Positions 1 through 10,660 are shown, numbered from the stretch's first letter. The stretch: DNA of 64,000 nt from Yersinia rohdei ATCC 43380 (GCF_000173775.1 NZ_ACCD01000023.1:1-64000); one strand, 5' to 3'. Notes: a model not told the origin generated them from the letters alone. A program made the numbers and translations.

Positions 1-243
1 ACAACCTTCATCGGCGTTGCGGGGCGCATTATGCGTATATGGCCGAATTGCGTCAACTAATTTTTTCCCAAAAAAGCGCTGAAAGGGTTCGTTTGTTTGG
101 CTTGTGAACAGACTGGCGATTAAAGCAGCAGTTATAATGATTAATTGTTGAATTTACCTGCAAAAGGAATATATCCAGACTGTTTGAGGTTACCGCTGTG
201 TTAGCCACTCTGGTTACGCGGTTATCAGTCACTGATGGCCAAT
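1..243. other. Unassigned left edge
   Basis: No gene can be assigned here. Bases 1-60 are open in plus frame 1 and end in a TAA at 58-60, so they could be the tail of a gene entering from the left, but twenty codons are too few to recognise. The rest is AT-rich spacer with no tRNA-like cloverleaf. In E. coli a tRNA cluster and ubiF lie on this side of asnB, which would be just outside the window. Confidence 0.4.
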
Positions 244-269
244 AAAAAAGGCCGCCCGGAGGCGACCTT
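244..269 (-). terminator. Rho-independent terminator of asnB
   Basis: Read on the minus strand this is a seven-pair GC-rich stem (GGTCGCC / GGCGGCC) with a TCCG tetraloop, followed directly by six T residues. It lies about 50 bases past the asnB stop and faces the right way to end that transcript. Confidence 0.85.
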
Positions 270-318
270 GCTATCAGAACCAAAAGTACGAAGGTTTTAG
301 CCCCTCGCAACAGTGGAA

Positions 319-1983
319 TTATTTATAAGCATCCTGATGGACGCCCACGGCACGGCCTGATGGGTCATCCATGCTTTTGAATGATTCATCCCATTCAATA
401 GCTTTAGCTGATGAACATGCCACTGATGGGCCGCCAGGGACACATTCAGCTGCACTTGGCAGCGGGAACAGCTCTTCAAAGATTTCGCGATACAAGTAGC
501 CTTCTTTGGAAGACGGCGTGTTATATGGGAAACGGAAATGAGCAGTTTCCATCTGTTGATCAGTGACTTGCTCGGCTGCTTTCTCTTTTAATGTATCAAT
601 CCAGCTGTAGCCAACACCATCGGAGAATTGCTCTTTTTGACGCCATGCAACACTGTGTGGCAGGTAAGATTCAAAACATTCACGCAGGACATGCTTTTCC
701 ATCTTGCCATTGCCGCACATTTTATCTTGCGGGTTGATACGCATTGCGACATCAAGGAAATTTTTATCCAGGAAGGGAACGCGAGCTTCTACGCCCCAGG
801 CAGACATGGCTTTATTGGCTCGGGCACAGTCATACATGTGCAGAGCTAACAGCTTGCGCACGGTTTCTTCATGTAATTCTTTGGCATTCGGCGCTTTGTG
901 GAAATAGAGGTAACCGCCGAATACTTCGTCAGAACCTTCACCAGATAACACCATTTTGATGCCCATCGCCTTGATTTTACGTGACATCAAATACATTGGC
1001 GTTGAGGCGCGGATGGTGGTGACATCATAGGTTTCAATGTGATAAATCACATCGCGAATAGCATCCAGACCTTCTTGCACGGTGAAATGAATTTCATGGT
1101 GCACAGTACCTAAATGATTGGCGACTTCTTTCGCGGCACGTAAATCAGGGGAGCCCACTAAACCCACGGCGAAGGAGTGCAATTGTGGCCACCAGGCTTC
1201 ACTGCGCTCGTCATCTTCGACTCGGCGGGCAGCAAATTTTTTGGTGATGGCGGAAATAACCGAAGAATCCAGGCCGCCAGACAGTAACACGCCGTAAGGC
1301 ACGTCAGACATCAAATGGCTTTTTACTGCTTCTTCTAATGCATTTGCCAAGGCCACTTTGTCGGTAACATTGTCTTTTACATTATCGAAATCAAACCAGT
1401 CGCGATGATAATATTCGCGGATTTCGCCGTCTTTGCTCCACAGATAGCTACCTGCCGGGAATTCTTTAATGGTGCGGCAAACCGGGACTAACGCTTTCAT
1501 CTCGGAAGCGACAAACATATTGCCGTGTTCGTCATGGCCCATATACAGCGGGATAATACCCAGGTGGTCACGGCCGATCAGGTAGGCGTCTTTCTCTGTA
1601 TCGTATAAGACAAATGCGAACATGCCTTGTAGATCGTCAAGGAAATCAGGCCCTTTTTCCTGATACAGCGCCAGAATGACTTCGCAGTCTGAGCCGGTCT
1701 GGAATTCATAGCGGTCGCCATATTGCTGGCGCAATGCTTGATGATTATAAATTTCACCGTTTACCGCCAGAATATGCGTTTGAGCCGCATTATACAGGGG
1801 CTGAGCACCGGTATTTACGTCAACAATAGATAAACGCTCATGGGCCAATATTGCTTTATCATTTGCCCATACACCCGACCAGTCTGGGCCACGGTGGCGC
1901 ATTAAACGTGACATTTCCAGCGCTTTTTTGCGTAACTCAATGGGGTCGGTTTTAAGGTCAAGAACCCCGAAAATAGAACACAT
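319..1983 (-). CDS. asnB: Glutamine-hydrolysing asparagine synthetase B
   Basis: Makes asparagine from aspartate, ATP and glutamine in the cytoplasm. The protein is 554 residues, the usual enterobacterial length. Cys2 (MCSIFG) is the N-terminal nucleophile of the class II glutaminase domain (about residues 1-190), which also shows RHRGPD. The synthetase domain carries the pyrophosphate loop SGGLDSS at about residue 235 and the SGEGSDE motif further on. The start is supported by GGGAG a few bases upstream of the ATG. It is transcribed away from the nag operon after a spacer of about 320 bases, so it probably has its own promoter. An identification by eye against E. coli AsnB, with high certainty. 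Confidence 0.97.
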   Translation of the reverse strand: MCSIFGVLDLKTDPIELRKKALEMSRLMRHRGPDWSGVWANDKAILAHERLSIVDVNTGAQPLYNAAQTHILAVNGEIYNHQALRQQYGDRYEFQTGSDCEVILALYQEKGPDFLDDLQGMFAFVLYDTEKDAYLIGRDHLGIIPLYMGHDEHGNMFVASEMKALVPVCRTIKEFPAGSYLWSKDGEIREYYHRDWFDFDNVKDNVTDKVALANALEEAVKSHLMSDVPYGVLLSGGLDSSVISAITKKFAARRVEDDERSEAWWPQLHSFAVGLVGSPDLRAAKEVANHLGTVHHEIHFTVQEGLDAIRDVIYHIETYDVTTIRASTPMYLMSRKIKAMGIKMVLSGEGSDEVFGGYLYFHKAPNAKELHEETVRKLLALHMYDCARANKAMSAWGVEARVPFLDKNFLDVAMRINPQDKMCGNGKMEKHVLRECFESYLPHSVAWRQKEQFSDGVGYSWIDTLKEKAAEQVTDQQMETAHFRFPYNTPSSKEGYLYREIFEELFPLPSAAECVPGGPSVACSSAKAIEWDESFKSMDDPSGRAVGVHQDAYK

Positions 1984-2265
1984 AATAATCTCCCTAACTT
2001 CGCTGCTTTGGCGGTGATGATGTTGAGTTTGAGTCGTTCATCGCTGGCGCTATTTTTTAGCCACTTGCTTGCAAGTTATGCCCCATGACGATGCAGTCAT
2101 CCGAATAATTTAAAGAAACTCGTCATTTGCTAATAGAAAATAATGCAAAAAACACGCCAATTTATAGTTTTATGGATTTGCCGCTATAGCAGGCGCGGTT
2201 CTGAGAGTATTAAAAGAAAATGCGCTAAAACAGGGAGGAATGGCAAGAAACTTTAGTGCATTGCA

Positions 2266-2297
2266 CCAAAAAAGGGAGTGGCGGCCATGACCGCCAA
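2266..2297 (-). terminator. Probable terminator at end of nagBACD operon
   Basis: Minus-strand hairpin with a TGGCGG/CCGCCA stem, followed after five bases by a T6 run. It sits just beyond the nagD stop. The gap between stem and T run makes it weaker than a textbook terminator. Confidence 0.6.
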
Positions 2298-2302
2298 CAA
2301 AA

Positions 2303-3055
2303 TTAGATGATGTCGATTTCTGCAACAGAGCTGTAAACATAGCTTGGGCGGAAGGGCATGGCGTCAATATCCGCCAATGTGGAGACTCCAGACAGCACTA
2401 AGATGGTTTCAAGGCCGGCCTGGAACCCGGCCAGAATATCTGTGCGCAGGTTATCCCCGACAATTACTGTGCTTTCTGAGTGCGCTTGCATTTTATTCAG
2501 TGCCGCACGGATGATCCACGGGCTAGGCTTGCCGACATAAAATGGTTTCTTGCCCGAGATTTTCTCGATAGGGGCACAGAGCGCGCCACAGGCTGGGGAA
2601 AAACCATGACCATGGCTATCTGGGTTGGTGGCAATAAAACGCGCGCCATTAGCCACAAAATAGGCCGCTTTATGCATCATATCCCAGTTATAAGAGCGGG
2701 TTTCGCCCACAATGACAAAATCAGGATTGATATCAGTAATGGTAAAACCTGCTTTATACAATTCGTGAACTAATGCGCCTTCACCCACCACATAGGCTTT
2801 TTTACCCTCCTGACGGCGCAGGAAGTCGGCAGTGGCCATTGCAGAGGTATAAAATGCACTTTCCGGCACTTCAAGCCCGGCAGAACTGAAGCGGTTAGCC
2901 AAGTCTTGCGCGGTTTGGGATGGATAATTGGTCAAAATAACCAGCGGCATTCCGGCTTCTTGAATTCGGGCCAGAAAAACATCTGCCCCAGGGATCGGGT
3001 GATTATCATGCAACAACACGCCGTCGATATCACATATAACGCTTTTAATTGTCAT
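2303..3055 (-). CDS. nagD: HAD-family nucleotide phosphatase NagD/UmpH
   Basis: A 250-residue HAD hydrolase. Known members of this family (NagD, also called UmpH) dephosphorylate nucleoside monophosphates, UMP best, in the cytoplasm. Motif I is CDIDGVLLHDN at the N-terminus, with the nucleophile and acid/base aspartates in DxDG. VGKPSPW supplies the conserved lysine, and VIVGDNLRTDI is the C-terminal acidic motif. It is the last gene of the nagBACD operon, 115 bases after nagC. Its link to amino-sugar use is positional and its physiological role in the operon is not clear. Confidence 0.95.
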   Translation of the reverse strand: MTIKSVICDIDGVLLHDNHPIPGADVFLARIQEAGMPLVILTNYPSQTAQDLANRFSSAGLEVPESAFYTSAMATADFLRRQEGKKAYVVGEGALVHELYKAGFTITDINPDFVIVGETRSYNWDMMHKAAYFVANGARFIATNPDSHGHGFSPACGALCAPIEKISGKKPFYVGKPSPWIIRAALNKMQAHSESTVIVGDNLRTDILAGFQAGLETILVLSGVSTLADIDAMPFRPSYVYSSVAEIDII

Positions 3056-3170
3056 TGTTTATATTACTCTTTTAGCCGCAGCAATATGCCACTATAACAT
3101 GGTCGATTAGGGCCGTGACCCTGCAATTTCCTTATCAGCAGGTTATACCTGCTTTCCGGGATTTTGACAT

Positions 3171-4400
3171 CTATGGCGTTTGATTTTCTAACAGGTGCTG
3201 TAGCAACACGCCGTTCAGCATGGCACGTTTAGCCAGCGCGAAAGCCCCGATGGCCGATTGATGGTTAAGCTGCGAGGTGACTATCGGCAGGTTTTGGCGG
3301 AAGTTTTTCAACACTTGCGTATTGATACAACCCTGAATGGCGGGAAGCAGGATTTTGTCGGCTTCGATGATTTCGCCGGCAATAACGACTTTTTGTGGAT
3401 TAAATAAGTTGATGGCAATAGAAATGGCTTTACCGAGGTAGCGGCCCACATGTTCGATGACTTCGGTCGCCAGCAAATCCCCTTTATTGGCGGCTTTGCA
3501 AATAGCGCTAATATGGCAATCATCCAATGTCAGTTTGCTTGGGTAGCCCTGAGTCAACAGGTGGCGCACCCGGTTTTCAATCGCTGCATTTGATGCCACG
3601 GTCTCCAGACAACCAAAATTGCCGCAATAGCAGCGCTCACCCAGGGGATCAATTTGGATATGACCGATTTCACCGACGTTGCCATTGCTGCCTAAAAATA
3701 TCTGGCTATTAACAATGATGCCGGCCCCGGTTCCCCGGTGCAGACGAACCAAGATGGAATCTTCGCAATCACGGGTGGCACCGAAATAGTGCTCCGCCAG
3801 CGCCAGACTGCGGATATCGTGGCCGACAAAGCTGGTGACATTAAAGCGATTTTGCAGATTTTCGACTAACGGCCAGTTGCTGACACTGATATGTGGCATA
3901 TAGCGCACGATACCTTTGCTCGGTTCAACCAGACCGGGAAGAATCACTGCGATGGCGATCAGCTCGCGTAACTTGCGCTGATAGGCTTCGATAAATTGGC
4001 TGATGACATTAAAGAGGGCGTATTCCAGGGTTTCTTGAGTGCGTTCTGGTAGGGCGTAATGCTCTTCTCCCAGCGACTTCCCGCTCATGTCAAACAGGGT
4101 AATGGTGGCATCATGGCGGCCCAGACGGACAGCAATAGTATGGAACTGGCGGTTTTCTGTAACAATGGAAATGGCGCGGCGGCCCCCAGTAGAAGCCTGT
4201 TGATCGACTTCTTTGATAAGCCCCCGCTCTAACAATTGGCGGGTGATTTTGGTGACACTGGCGGGGGCTAGCTGACTAAGATCGGCAATTTGTATACGCG
4301 AAATCGGGCCTTGTTGATCAATAAGCCGGTAAACCACGGCACCATTGAGTTGTTTCACCAGATCTACGTTACCGATTTGTGACAGTCCGCCAGTGCTCAT
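3171..4400 (-). CDS. nagC: N-acetylglucosamine repressor NagC (ROK family)
   Basis: Transcriptional repressor of the amino-sugar and chitin regulon, released by GlcNAc-6-phosphate. 409 residues. The winged-helix DNA-binding segment (ISRIQIADLSQLAPASVTKI) lies at about residues 34-55. A ROK sugar-binding domain follows, with the zinc cluster CYCGNFGCLE and the nearby GEIGHIQ motif typical of the family. It lies 16 bases after nagA and is cotranscribed with it, so it is autoregulated with the operon. Palindromes matching its sites occur in the nagB-nagE spacer and upstream of chiP. Confidence 0.97.
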   Translation of the reverse strand: MSTGGLSQIGNVDLVKQLNGAVVYRLIDQQGPISRIQIADLSQLAPASVTKITRQLLERGLIKEVDQQASTGGRRAISIVTENRQFHTIAVRLGRHDATITLFDMSGKSLGEEHYALPERTQETLEYALFNVISQFIEAYQRKLRELIAIAVILPGLVEPSKGIVRYMPHISVSNWPLVENLQNRFNVTSFVGHDIRSLALAEHYFGATRDCEDSILVRLHRGTGAGIIVNSQIFLGSNGNVGEIGHIQIDPLGERCYCGNFGCLETVASNAAIENRVRHLLTQGYPSKLTLDDCHISAICKAANKGDLLATEVIEHVGRYLGKAISIAINLFNPQKVVIAGEIIEADKILLPAIQGCINTQVLKNFRQNLPIVTSQLNHQSAIGAFALAKRAMLNGVLLQHLLENQTP

Positions 4401-4416
4401 TAATCAAATTACTCGC

Positions 4417-5568
4417 TTATTTTAAAACCTCGTTACCGTTAACGATGGTTTTAATGATTTTATAATCGCGGGTGAAGGCAGTCAGGTTAGCAACTTTGCC
4501 GACCTCAATACTCCCTAACTGTTTATCCACGCCAATAGCGCGGGCCGCATAAAGTGTTGCCATACGTAATGATTCGTCCAGCGCGATACCTACATGTTCA
4601 ACACTATTTTGTACTGCTTCTATCATGGTGAGTGCTGAACCGCTTAAGGTGCCGTTCTCATCTACACATAAGCCATCACGATAGTATATTGTTTTACCAG
4701 CAAAAATAAATTGTTCAATTGCAGGATCTGCCCCTGCCGGTGCTGTGGCATCGGTCACCAGTACCAGCTTTTCGCCTTTTAGACGTTTGGCATTGCGGAT
4801 ATTGGCCCAGTCGACATGCAGGCCATCAGCAATAACACCGGTGTAGATATCTGGCGTATCAAAAATTGCACCAATAAGCCCCGGTTCGCGCCCGGAAATG
4901 TAAGGCATTGCATTATAAAGGTGCGTTGAGAAGCGGATCCCAGCACTAAACCCTTGGCGGGCTTGCTGATAAGTTGCGTTTGAGTGACCCGCAGACACCA
5001 CAATACCAGCCTCTGTCAGTTGACGAATATATTTAGCATCAACGATTTCAGGTGCCACTGTCAGTTTAGTTATTACATCCGCATTGGCGCACAGATAATC
5101 AATCATTTCTGCGCTAGGTTTGCGAATAAATGCAGGATTATGGGTGCCTTTCTTCAGCGGGCTGATATACGGCCCCTCAAGATGTAGCCCCAAAGCCTGG
5201 TGCTGATTTTTTTGTAAGTATGAGCGCATGACATTGACGCCGTGCTTCATAAATTCATCACTGCAAGTAATCAGTGTTGGCAAGAAGCTGGTGCAACCTG
5301 ATTTTTCATTCGCGCGCTGCATGATATCCAACGTCTCTACTGAAATAGCCTCGAGAGAATCATTGTATTGGACGCCGCCGCAGCCATTCAGTTGAAGATC
5401 AATAAAACCGGGGGCCAGAATGGCACCACCCAAATCACGGATTTCAATACCAGCCGGAAGTTCATCGACAGGACAGATACGTTCGATCAATCCATCAGCC
5501 ACAACAACGGCATGATTATCCAATACTTCATGGCTGGTATAAATACGACTGTGAGTTAAAGCGTACAT
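4417..5568 (-). CDS. nagA: N-acetylglucosamine-6-phosphate deacetylase
   Basis: Removes acetate from GlcNAc-6-phosphate, the NagE import product, to give glucosamine-6-phosphate for NagB. 383 residues with the amidohydrolase fold. Visible family motifs are LNGCGGVQ (the enterobacterial type without the HxH metal pair), HLEGPYISP with the metal-binding glutamate, AGHSNAT and STHLYNAM with metal-binding histidines, and VTDATAPAG with the catalytic aspartate. It lies 19 bases after nagB and 16 before nagC, in a tight operon. Confidence 0.97.
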   Translation of the reverse strand: MYALTHSRIYTSHEVLDNHAVVVADGLIERICPVDELPAGIEIRDLGGAILAPGFIDLQLNGCGGVQYNDSLEAISVETLDIMQRANEKSGCTSFLPTLITCSDEFMKHGVNVMRSYLQKNQHQALGLHLEGPYISPLKKGTHNPAFIRKPSAEMIDYLCANADVITKLTVAPEIVDAKYIRQLTEAGIVVSAGHSNATYQQARQGFSAGIRFSTHLYNAMPYISGREPGLIGAIFDTPDIYTGVIADGLHVDWANIRNAKRLKGEKLVLVTDATAPAGADPAIEQFIFAGKTIYYRDGLCVDENGTLSGSALTMIEAVQNSVEHVGIALDESLRMATLYAARAIGVDKQLGSIEVGKVANLTAFTRDYKIIKTIVNGNEVLK

Positions 5569-5587
5569 CTTGGCCCCCTGATAACTA

Positions 5588-6388
5588 TTACAGATTTTTG
5601 ACGTTTTCAGCTTCTAATTCGCGGAAATACTTGACGGTTTTGACCTTCAATTCCATGGTTGATGGTTCATCACACACCATGATGGCTTTGGCATGCAGTT
5701 GCAGGCAACTGATAGTCCACATGTGGTTGATGCTACCTTCAACCGCGGCTTGCAAGGCTTGTGCTTTGCCATGACCGGTAACCAAAATCATCACTTCTTC
5801 TGCATCCAATAATGTCCCCACACCTACGGTAAGTGCATATTTCGGCACGAGGTTTGCATCACCACCAAAGAAGCGGGAGTTAGCAATGCGGGTTTCTTGG
5901 GTCAGAGTTTTGATACGAGTGCGGGAAGCCAAAGAGGATGCCGGTTCGTTAAAGGCGATATGGCCATCAACACCGACGCCACCCATGAACAGGTGAATTT
6001 TGCCGTAAGACTTAATTTTTTCTTCGTAACGACGACATTCAGCATCGATGTCTGGCGCGTTACCATTCAATAGGTTGATATTTTCTGCTGGAATATCAAC
6101 ATGATCGAAGAAGTTGGTGTGCATGAAGGTGTAGTAGCTTTCCGGGTGTTCCTGCGGCAAGCCAACATATTCATCCATGTTAAAAGTGACAACATGCTTG
6201 AAGCTAACATCGCCGGCTTTATGCATGGCGATTAAATGCTTATAGGCCTCCATTGGTGTGCCACCAGTAGGCAAACCCAGCACAAATGGACGGTCAGCTG
6301 TCGGTTTGAAGGCATTGATACGATTAACGATATGACGTGCTGCCCATTTGCCAACTTCTGTGGTGTTTTTCAGTGGGATAAGTCTCAT
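5588..6388 (-). CDS. nagB: Glucosamine-6-phosphate deaminase
   Basis: Converts glucosamine-6-phosphate to fructose-6-phosphate and ammonia, joining amino-sugar breakdown to glycolysis. 266 residues, as in E. coli. The catalytic acid/base is Asp72 in [22 protein letters not shown] holds the active-site histidine and glutamate, and the TGGTP loop near residue 42 binds phosphate. First gene of the nagBACD operon. Its promoter region is shared back to back with nagE and contains NagC- and CRP-like sites. Confidence 0.98.
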   Translation of the reverse strand: MRLIPLKNTTEVGKWAARHIVNRINAFKPTADRPFVLGLPTGGTPMEAYKHLIAMHKAGDVSFKHVVTFNMDEYVGLPQEHPESYYTFMHTNFFDHVDIPAENINLLNGNAPDIDAECRRYEEKIKSYGKIHLFMGGVGVDGHIAFNEPASSLASRTRIKTLTQETRIANSRFFGGDANLVPKYALTVGVGTLLDAEEVMILVTGHGKAQALQAAVEGSINHMWTISCLQLHAKAIMVCDEPSTMELKVKTVKYFRELEAENVKNL

Positions 6389-6489
6389 CTTGCACCTCTT
6401 GGATTGCTAATAGTGGCTATACTCTACGCGATTAAAATCATTCATCTAAGCGTAACTCAGATTTTGACTCATGCGCTGGTACAATGCGT

Positions 6490-6513
6490 TGTTCATTTTT
6501 CGAATGATAAAAT
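6490..6513. promoter_or_regulatory. Candidate NagC operator, nagB side
   Basis: An imperfect AT-rich palindrome centred on TTCGAA, flanked by T-rich and A-rich arms. Its centre lies about 98 bases from the clearer nagE-side site. E. coli has two NagC operators about nine helical turns apart here, which NagC bridges by looping. The match in arrangement supports the call; the sequence match is weak. Confidence 0.45.
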
Positions 6514-6557
6514 AAGTTTTGTGTCATGGCTAGTCTGTTGGTGCTTTTTAACTAGTT

Positions 6558-6579
6558 TTTGGTGATATTTATCACAAAA
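6558..6579. promoter_or_regulatory. CRP-cAMP binding site between nagB and nagE
   Basis: GTGA-TATTTA-TCAC is a perfect inverted core with the six-base spacer of the CRP consensus, and flanking T and A residues also fit. It lies between the two candidate NagC operators, as the activator site does in E. coli, and would subject both nag units to catabolite control. Confidence 0.75.
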
Positions 6580-6588
6580 TAGGGGGTT

Positions 6589-6609
6589 TTAATTTGCGTT
6601 ACGAAATAA
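6589..6609. promoter_or_regulatory. NagC operator, nagE side
   Basis: A near-palindrome with core TTTGCGTTACGAAA and outer TTA/TAA arms, resembling known NagC sites. It is upstream of nagE and next to the CRP-like site. The palindrome is seen directly; assignment to NagC rests on the family's known site and the neighbouring genes. Confidence 0.7.
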
Positions 6610-6741
6610 TTTTTTTACACTCGCAATGAGTAATACGTGCCGTGAATAAATATAAAGTGTGCCATGCGTTTTTCTAAAAGGTAGTGAGTCAATTAAATAA
6701 ACTACTTATAAGGGTCCGATATCGGACGAATAGGGGGAAAG

Positions 6742-8772
6742 GTGAATATTCTTAGTTACTTGCAAAAAGTGGGTCGGGCTCTGATGGTCCCTGTGGCCAC
6801 ACTGCCTGCTGCCGCGATACTGATGGGTGTTGGCTACTGGATAGACCCAGTGAGCTGGGGTGGTGATAATGCACTTGCGGCATTATTTATCAAATCCGGT
6901 GCCGCTATCATCGATAACATGTCCGTGCTGTTCGCCATTGGTGTGGCTTATGGTATGTCAAAAGACAAAGACGGTGCTGCTGCATTGACCGGCTTTGTCG
7001 GCTTTTTGGTGTTAACCACACTGTGTTCTCCTGCTGCGGTCTCGATGATTCAAAAGATCCCAGTTGATCAGGTTCCGGCTGCTTTCGGCAAAATTAACAA
7101 CCAGTTCGTGGGTATCCTGGTGGGTATCATCTCTGCTGAGTTGTACAACCGCTTTAGCAGTGTTGAACTACCGAAAGCACTTTCCTTCTTCAGTGGTCGT
7201 CGTCTGGTTCCGATTCTGACGTCTTTCCTGATGATCGTGGTTGCCTTTATCCTGATGTACGTTTGGCCACTGATTTATAACGCATTGGTGACTTTCGGCG
7301 AATATATCAAAGATATGGGTTCTGTGGGCGCGGGCATCTATGCCTTCTTCAACCGCTTGCTTATCCCCGTCGGTCTGCATCACGCCTTGAACTCAGTGTT
7401 CTGGTTTGACGTTGCCGGTATTAACGATATTCCTAACTTCCTGGGTGGCCAACAGTCTATCGATAGCGGTAAAGCCATCGTCGGTATTACTGGTCGTTAT
7501 CAGGCCGGTTTCTTCCCGATCATGATGTTTGGCTTGCCGGGTGCAGCGCTGGCGATTTATCACTGCGCACGTCCGGAAAATAAAGCGAAAGTGGCGGGTA
7601 TCATGTTGGCAGGGGCTTTTGCCGCCTTCTTCACAGGTATTACCGAACCACTTGAATTCTCCTTCATGTTCGTCGCCCCTGTGCTGTACTTCATTCACGC
7701 CGTACTGACCGGTATTTCTGTGTTCATTGCCGCCAGTATGCATTGGATTGCAGGTTTCGGTTTCAGCGCCGGTCTGGTGGATATGGTGCTGTCTTCCCGC
7801 AACCCGCTGGCCACACACTGGTATATGCTGATCCCACAAGGTCTGGTGTTCTTCGCCATTTACTATGTGGTCTTCCGTTTCACCATCAAGAAATTCAATT
7901 TGCTGACTCCAGGCCGTGAACTGGCCGTTGAAGGCAGCGAAGAAGATGGTTATAACGTCGATCTGGATACCACAAAAGAAGTTAACGAAAGTGAAATCAA
8001 TGGTTTAGCTCGTCGCTATATTGGTGCGATTGGCGGTTCAGATAACCTGACTGGCATTGATGCTTGTATCACGCGTCTGCGCTTGAATGTGAAAGATTCC
8101 GCCCAGGTTAATGACAGTGTTGCCAAGCGTTTAGGGGCTTCTGGTGTTATTCGCCTCAATAAACAAAGTGTGCAAATTATTGTTGGTACTCGTGCTGAAC
8201 TGATTGCATCGGCAATGCGCGTAGTATTGGCAGGTGGCCCGGTTCCTGCAACAAGCAGCACAGCGGCACCTGCAACCAAGCCTCAAGCGGTGATTAACAC
8301 GGCAAAAACAGCTTCTTTGGTATTGGTTTCTCCAATCACCGGTGAGGTTGTGGCCTTGGATCAGGTTCCTGATGAAGCCTTTGCCAGCAAAGCTGTGGGT
8401 GATGGCGTTGCTATTCGTCCAACCGATAAAATGGTCGTTGCTCCGGCAAACGGCACCGTCGTTAAAATCTTCAATACCAACCATGCTTTCTGTCTGGAAA
8501 CTGACACCGGCGCAGAAGTTGTGGTGCATATCGGGATTGATACGGTGAAACTTAACGGCCAGGGCTTTGCCCGCTTGGTTGAAGAGGGTGCGACTGTGGT
8601 TGCCGGTCAGCCAGTGTTGGAACTGGATTTGGCTTATCTGAATGCCAATGCGCAATCTATGATTAGCCCAGTGGTCGTCAGCAATATTGATGATTATGCC
8701 GGTATCTTGGTATTGGCAGGTGGCTCTGTGGTCGCGGGTCAAAGCCCACTGTTTGAGATTAATGGCAAGTAA
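6742..8772 (+). CDS. nagE: N-acetylglucosamine PTS transporter, EIICBA
   Basis: Imports GlcNAc with phosphorylation to GlcNAc-6-phosphate. 676 residues in one chain: membrane EIIC (about 1-370, with many hydrophobic helices and GITEPLEFSFMF), EIIB (about 410-490, phospho-cysteine in IDACITRLRL) and EIIA of the glucose type (about 515-676, phospho-histidine in VVHIGIDTVKLNG). Alanine- and proline-rich linkers separate the domains. The start is a GTG at 6742 with AGGGGGAAA just upstream; no better in-frame start exists. Divergent from nagB across the shared operator region. Confidence 0.97.
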   Translation: MNILSYLQKVGRALMVPVATLPAAAILMGVGYWIDPVSWGGDNALAALFIKSGAAIIDNMSVLFAIGVAYGMSKDKDGAAALTGFVGFLVLTTLCSPAAVSMIQKIPVDQVPAAFGKINNQFVGILVGIISAELYNRFSSVELPKALSFFSGRRLVPILTSFLMIVVAFILMYVWPLIYNALVTFGEYIKDMGSVGAGIYAFFNRLLIPVGLHHALNSVFWFDVAGINDIPNFLGGQQSIDSGKAIVGITGRYQAGFFPIMMFGLPGAALAIYHCARPENKAKVAGIMLAGAFAAFFTGITEPLEFSFMFVAPVLYFIHAVLTGISVFIAASMHWIAGFGFSAGLVDMVLSSRNPLATHWYMLIPQGLVFFAIYYVVFRFTIKKFNLLTPGRELAVEGSEEDGYNVDLDTTKEVNESEINGLARRYIGAIGGSDNLTGIDACITRLRLNVKDSAQVNDSVAKRLGASGVIRLNKQSVQIIVGTRAELIASAMRVVLAGGPVPATSSTAAPATKPQAVINTAKTASLVLVSPITGEVVALDQVPDEAFASKAVGDGVAIRPTDKMVVAPANGTVVKIFNTNHAFCLETDTGAEVVVHIGIDTVKLNGQGFARLVEEGATVVAGQPVLELDLAYLNANAQSMISPVVVSNIDDYAGILVLAGGSVVAGQSPLFEINGK

Positions 8773-8840
8773 TAACGATAAAGTCTGCGGTCACTAAGGT
8801 ACTGATGTACTGAATAACCGGTCAGAGTTTTAATCGACAT

Positions 8841-8876
8841 AGCGGGAAGGGAGCAATCTCTTCCCGCTTTTTTGTT
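8841..8876 (+). terminator. Rho-independent terminator of nagE
   Basis: The ten-base arm AGCGGGAAGG pairs, with minor mismatch, to CTTCCCGCT, followed by a T-rich run. It lies between nagE and glnS and faces rightwards. Confidence 0.9.
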
Positions 8877-8966
8877 TTATTTACTGTAACAAACGGTTGT
8901 TTCCGGGCCGGGCTTGTTGGATTATATGCGGTTATATTTGTTGCGTTTGCATTGAGGAATAGAACA

Positions 8967-10634
8967 ATGAGTGAGGCAGAAGCCCGCCCGAGTAATTTTA
9001 TACGTCAAATTATTGACGAAGACTTAGCCAGCGGCAAACACACGACAGTTCATACCCGCTTCCCGCCGGAGCCTAACGGCTATCTGCATATCGGCCATGC
9101 GAAGTCTATTTGTCTGAATTTCGGTATTGCACAAGATTATCAGGGCCAATGTAATCTGCGTTTTGACGACACCAACCCGGTGAAAGAAGACGTGGAGTTT
9201 GTTGAGTCAATTAAACACGACGTAGAGTGGCTGGGCTTTACCTGGAGCGGTGATATACATTACTCCTCAGACTATTTCGACCAACTGTACCAGTACGCTG
9301 TAGAGCTTATTAACAAAGGTCTGGCGTATGTGGATGAGCTAACTGCTGAACAGATGCGCGAATACCGTGGCACATTGACGGCACCGGGTAAAAACAGCCC
9401 ATACCGTGACCGCAGTGTGGAAGAAAACCTGGCGCTGTTTGAAAAAATGCGTGCGGGTGGCTTTGCGGAAGGCACTGCCTGCCTGCGAGCTAAAATCGAC
9501 ATGGCATCGCCGTTTATCGTTATGCGCGATCCGGTGCTATATCGCATTAAGTTCGCCGAGCATCATCAGTCGGGCAACAAGTGGTGCATTTACCCGATGT
9601 ATGACTTTACCCACTGCATTTCCGATGCTATCGAAGGGATTACTCATTCGCTTTGTACACTGGAATTCCAGGATAACCGTCGCTTGTATGATTGGGTGTT
9701 GGATAATATCTCCATTGAATGTCATCCACGTCAGTATGAGTTTTCGCGCCTGAATCTTGAATACGCCATTATGTCTAAGCGCAAGCTGAACCAATTGGTG
9801 ACAGAGAAGATTGTGGAAGGCTGGGATGACCCACGGATGCCAACCATTTCTGGTTTGCGTCGCCGTGGTTATACCGCGGCATCAATCCGTGAATTCTGCC
9901 GTCGTATCGGGGTGACCAAGCAGGAAAATAACGTTGAGATGATGTCACTGGAATCTTGTATCCGTGATGATCTGAACGAAAATGCCCCACGGGCTATGGC
10001 TGTGCTTGACCCTATCAAAGTGGTTATCGAAAACCGTGCTGCTGGGGAAGAGTGGCTGACGATGCCAAATCATCCGAACAATCCGGAGATGGGCACCCGT
10101 CTGGTGCCTTTCGATAGTGAGATTTATATCGATCGCGCTGATTTCCGTGAAGAAGCCAATAAGCAATATAAGCGTTTGGTGTTGGGCAAAGAAGTGCGCC
10201 TGCGCAATGCTTATGTACTTAAAGCTGAACGCGTTGAGAAAGACGCCGCAGGCAATGTCACTACGCTGTATTGCAGCTACGACCCAGAAACATTGAACAA
10301 AGATCCGGCTGACGGGCGTAAAGTTAAAGGCGTTATCCACTGGGTTTCGGTGCAGCACGCCTTACCTGCGGAAATTCGTTTATACGACCGGTTGTTTAGT
10401 GTACCAAACCCAGGGGCCGCAGAAGACTTCCTGTCGACCATTAACCCTGAATCTTTGGTTATTCGCCAGGGCTTCGTGGAACCAAGTTTGGCCGCCGCAG
10501 TGCCAGAAAAAACCTATCAATTCGAACGTGAAGGTTATTTCTGTGCTGACAGCCGTTATTCACGTCCGGATGCATTAGTGTTTAACCGCACTGTGGGCCT
10601 ACGTGATACCTGGGCTGCAAAAGCCGCTAATTAA
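8967..10634 (+). CDS. glnS: Glutaminyl-tRNA synthetase
   Basis: Class I aminoacyl-tRNA synthetase that charges tRNA-Gln. 555 residues. The HIGH-type motif is [10 protein letters not shown] and the KMSKS-equivalent is IMSKRKL. The start is taken as ATG 8967 (MSEAEARP), which matches the E. coli N-terminus and has GAGGAATAG just upstream; the in-frame TTG five codons earlier overlaps that ribosome binding site and is unlikely. It follows the nagE terminator, so it is a separate transcription unit. Confidence 0.98.
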   Translation: MSEAEARPSNFIRQIIDEDLASGKHTTVHTRFPPEPNGYLHIGHAKSICLNFGIAQDYQGQCNLRFDDTNPVKEDVEFVESIKHDVEWLGFTWSGDIHYSSDYFDQLYQYAVELINKGLAYVDELTAEQMREYRGTLTAPGKNSPYRDRSVEENLALFEKMRAGGFAEGTACLRAKIDMASPFIVMRDPVLYRIKFAEHHQSGNKWCIYPMYDFTHCISDAIEGITHSLCTLEFQDNRRLYDWVLDNISIECHPRQYEFSRLNLEYAIMSKRKLNQLVTEKIVEGWDDPRMPTISGLRRRGYTAASIREFCRRIGVTKQENNVEMMSLESCIRDDLNENAPRAMAVLDPIKVVIENRAAGEEWLTMPNHPNNPEMGTRLVPFDSEIYIDRADFREEANKQYKRLVLGKEVRLRNAYVLKAERVEKDAAGNVTTLYCSYDPETLNKDPADGRKVKGVIHWVSVQHALPAEIRLYDRLFSVPNPGAAEDFLSTINPESLVIRQGFVEPSLAAAVPEKTYQFEREGYFCADSRYSRPDALVFNRTVGLRDTWAAKAAN

Positions 10635-10660
10635 TTTTGGTATGCAGAATTAATATTATT

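Noticed and set aside
1-318. tRNA genes expected next to asnB by analogy with E. coli
   Set aside because: No cloverleaf, GTTCGAATC-type T arm or CCA end could be found in this stretch.
6389-6489. A small plus-strand ORF (6236-6565) spanning the nagB start and the nagB-nagE spacer
   Set aside because: It is partly antisense to nagB, has no ribosome binding site, and overlaps the regulatory sites.
8131-8742. A 203-codon minus-strand frame inside nagE
   Set aside because: It is antisense to the conserved EIIB-EIIA domains, with histidine- and asparagine-rich low-complexity composition typical of an antisense shadow.
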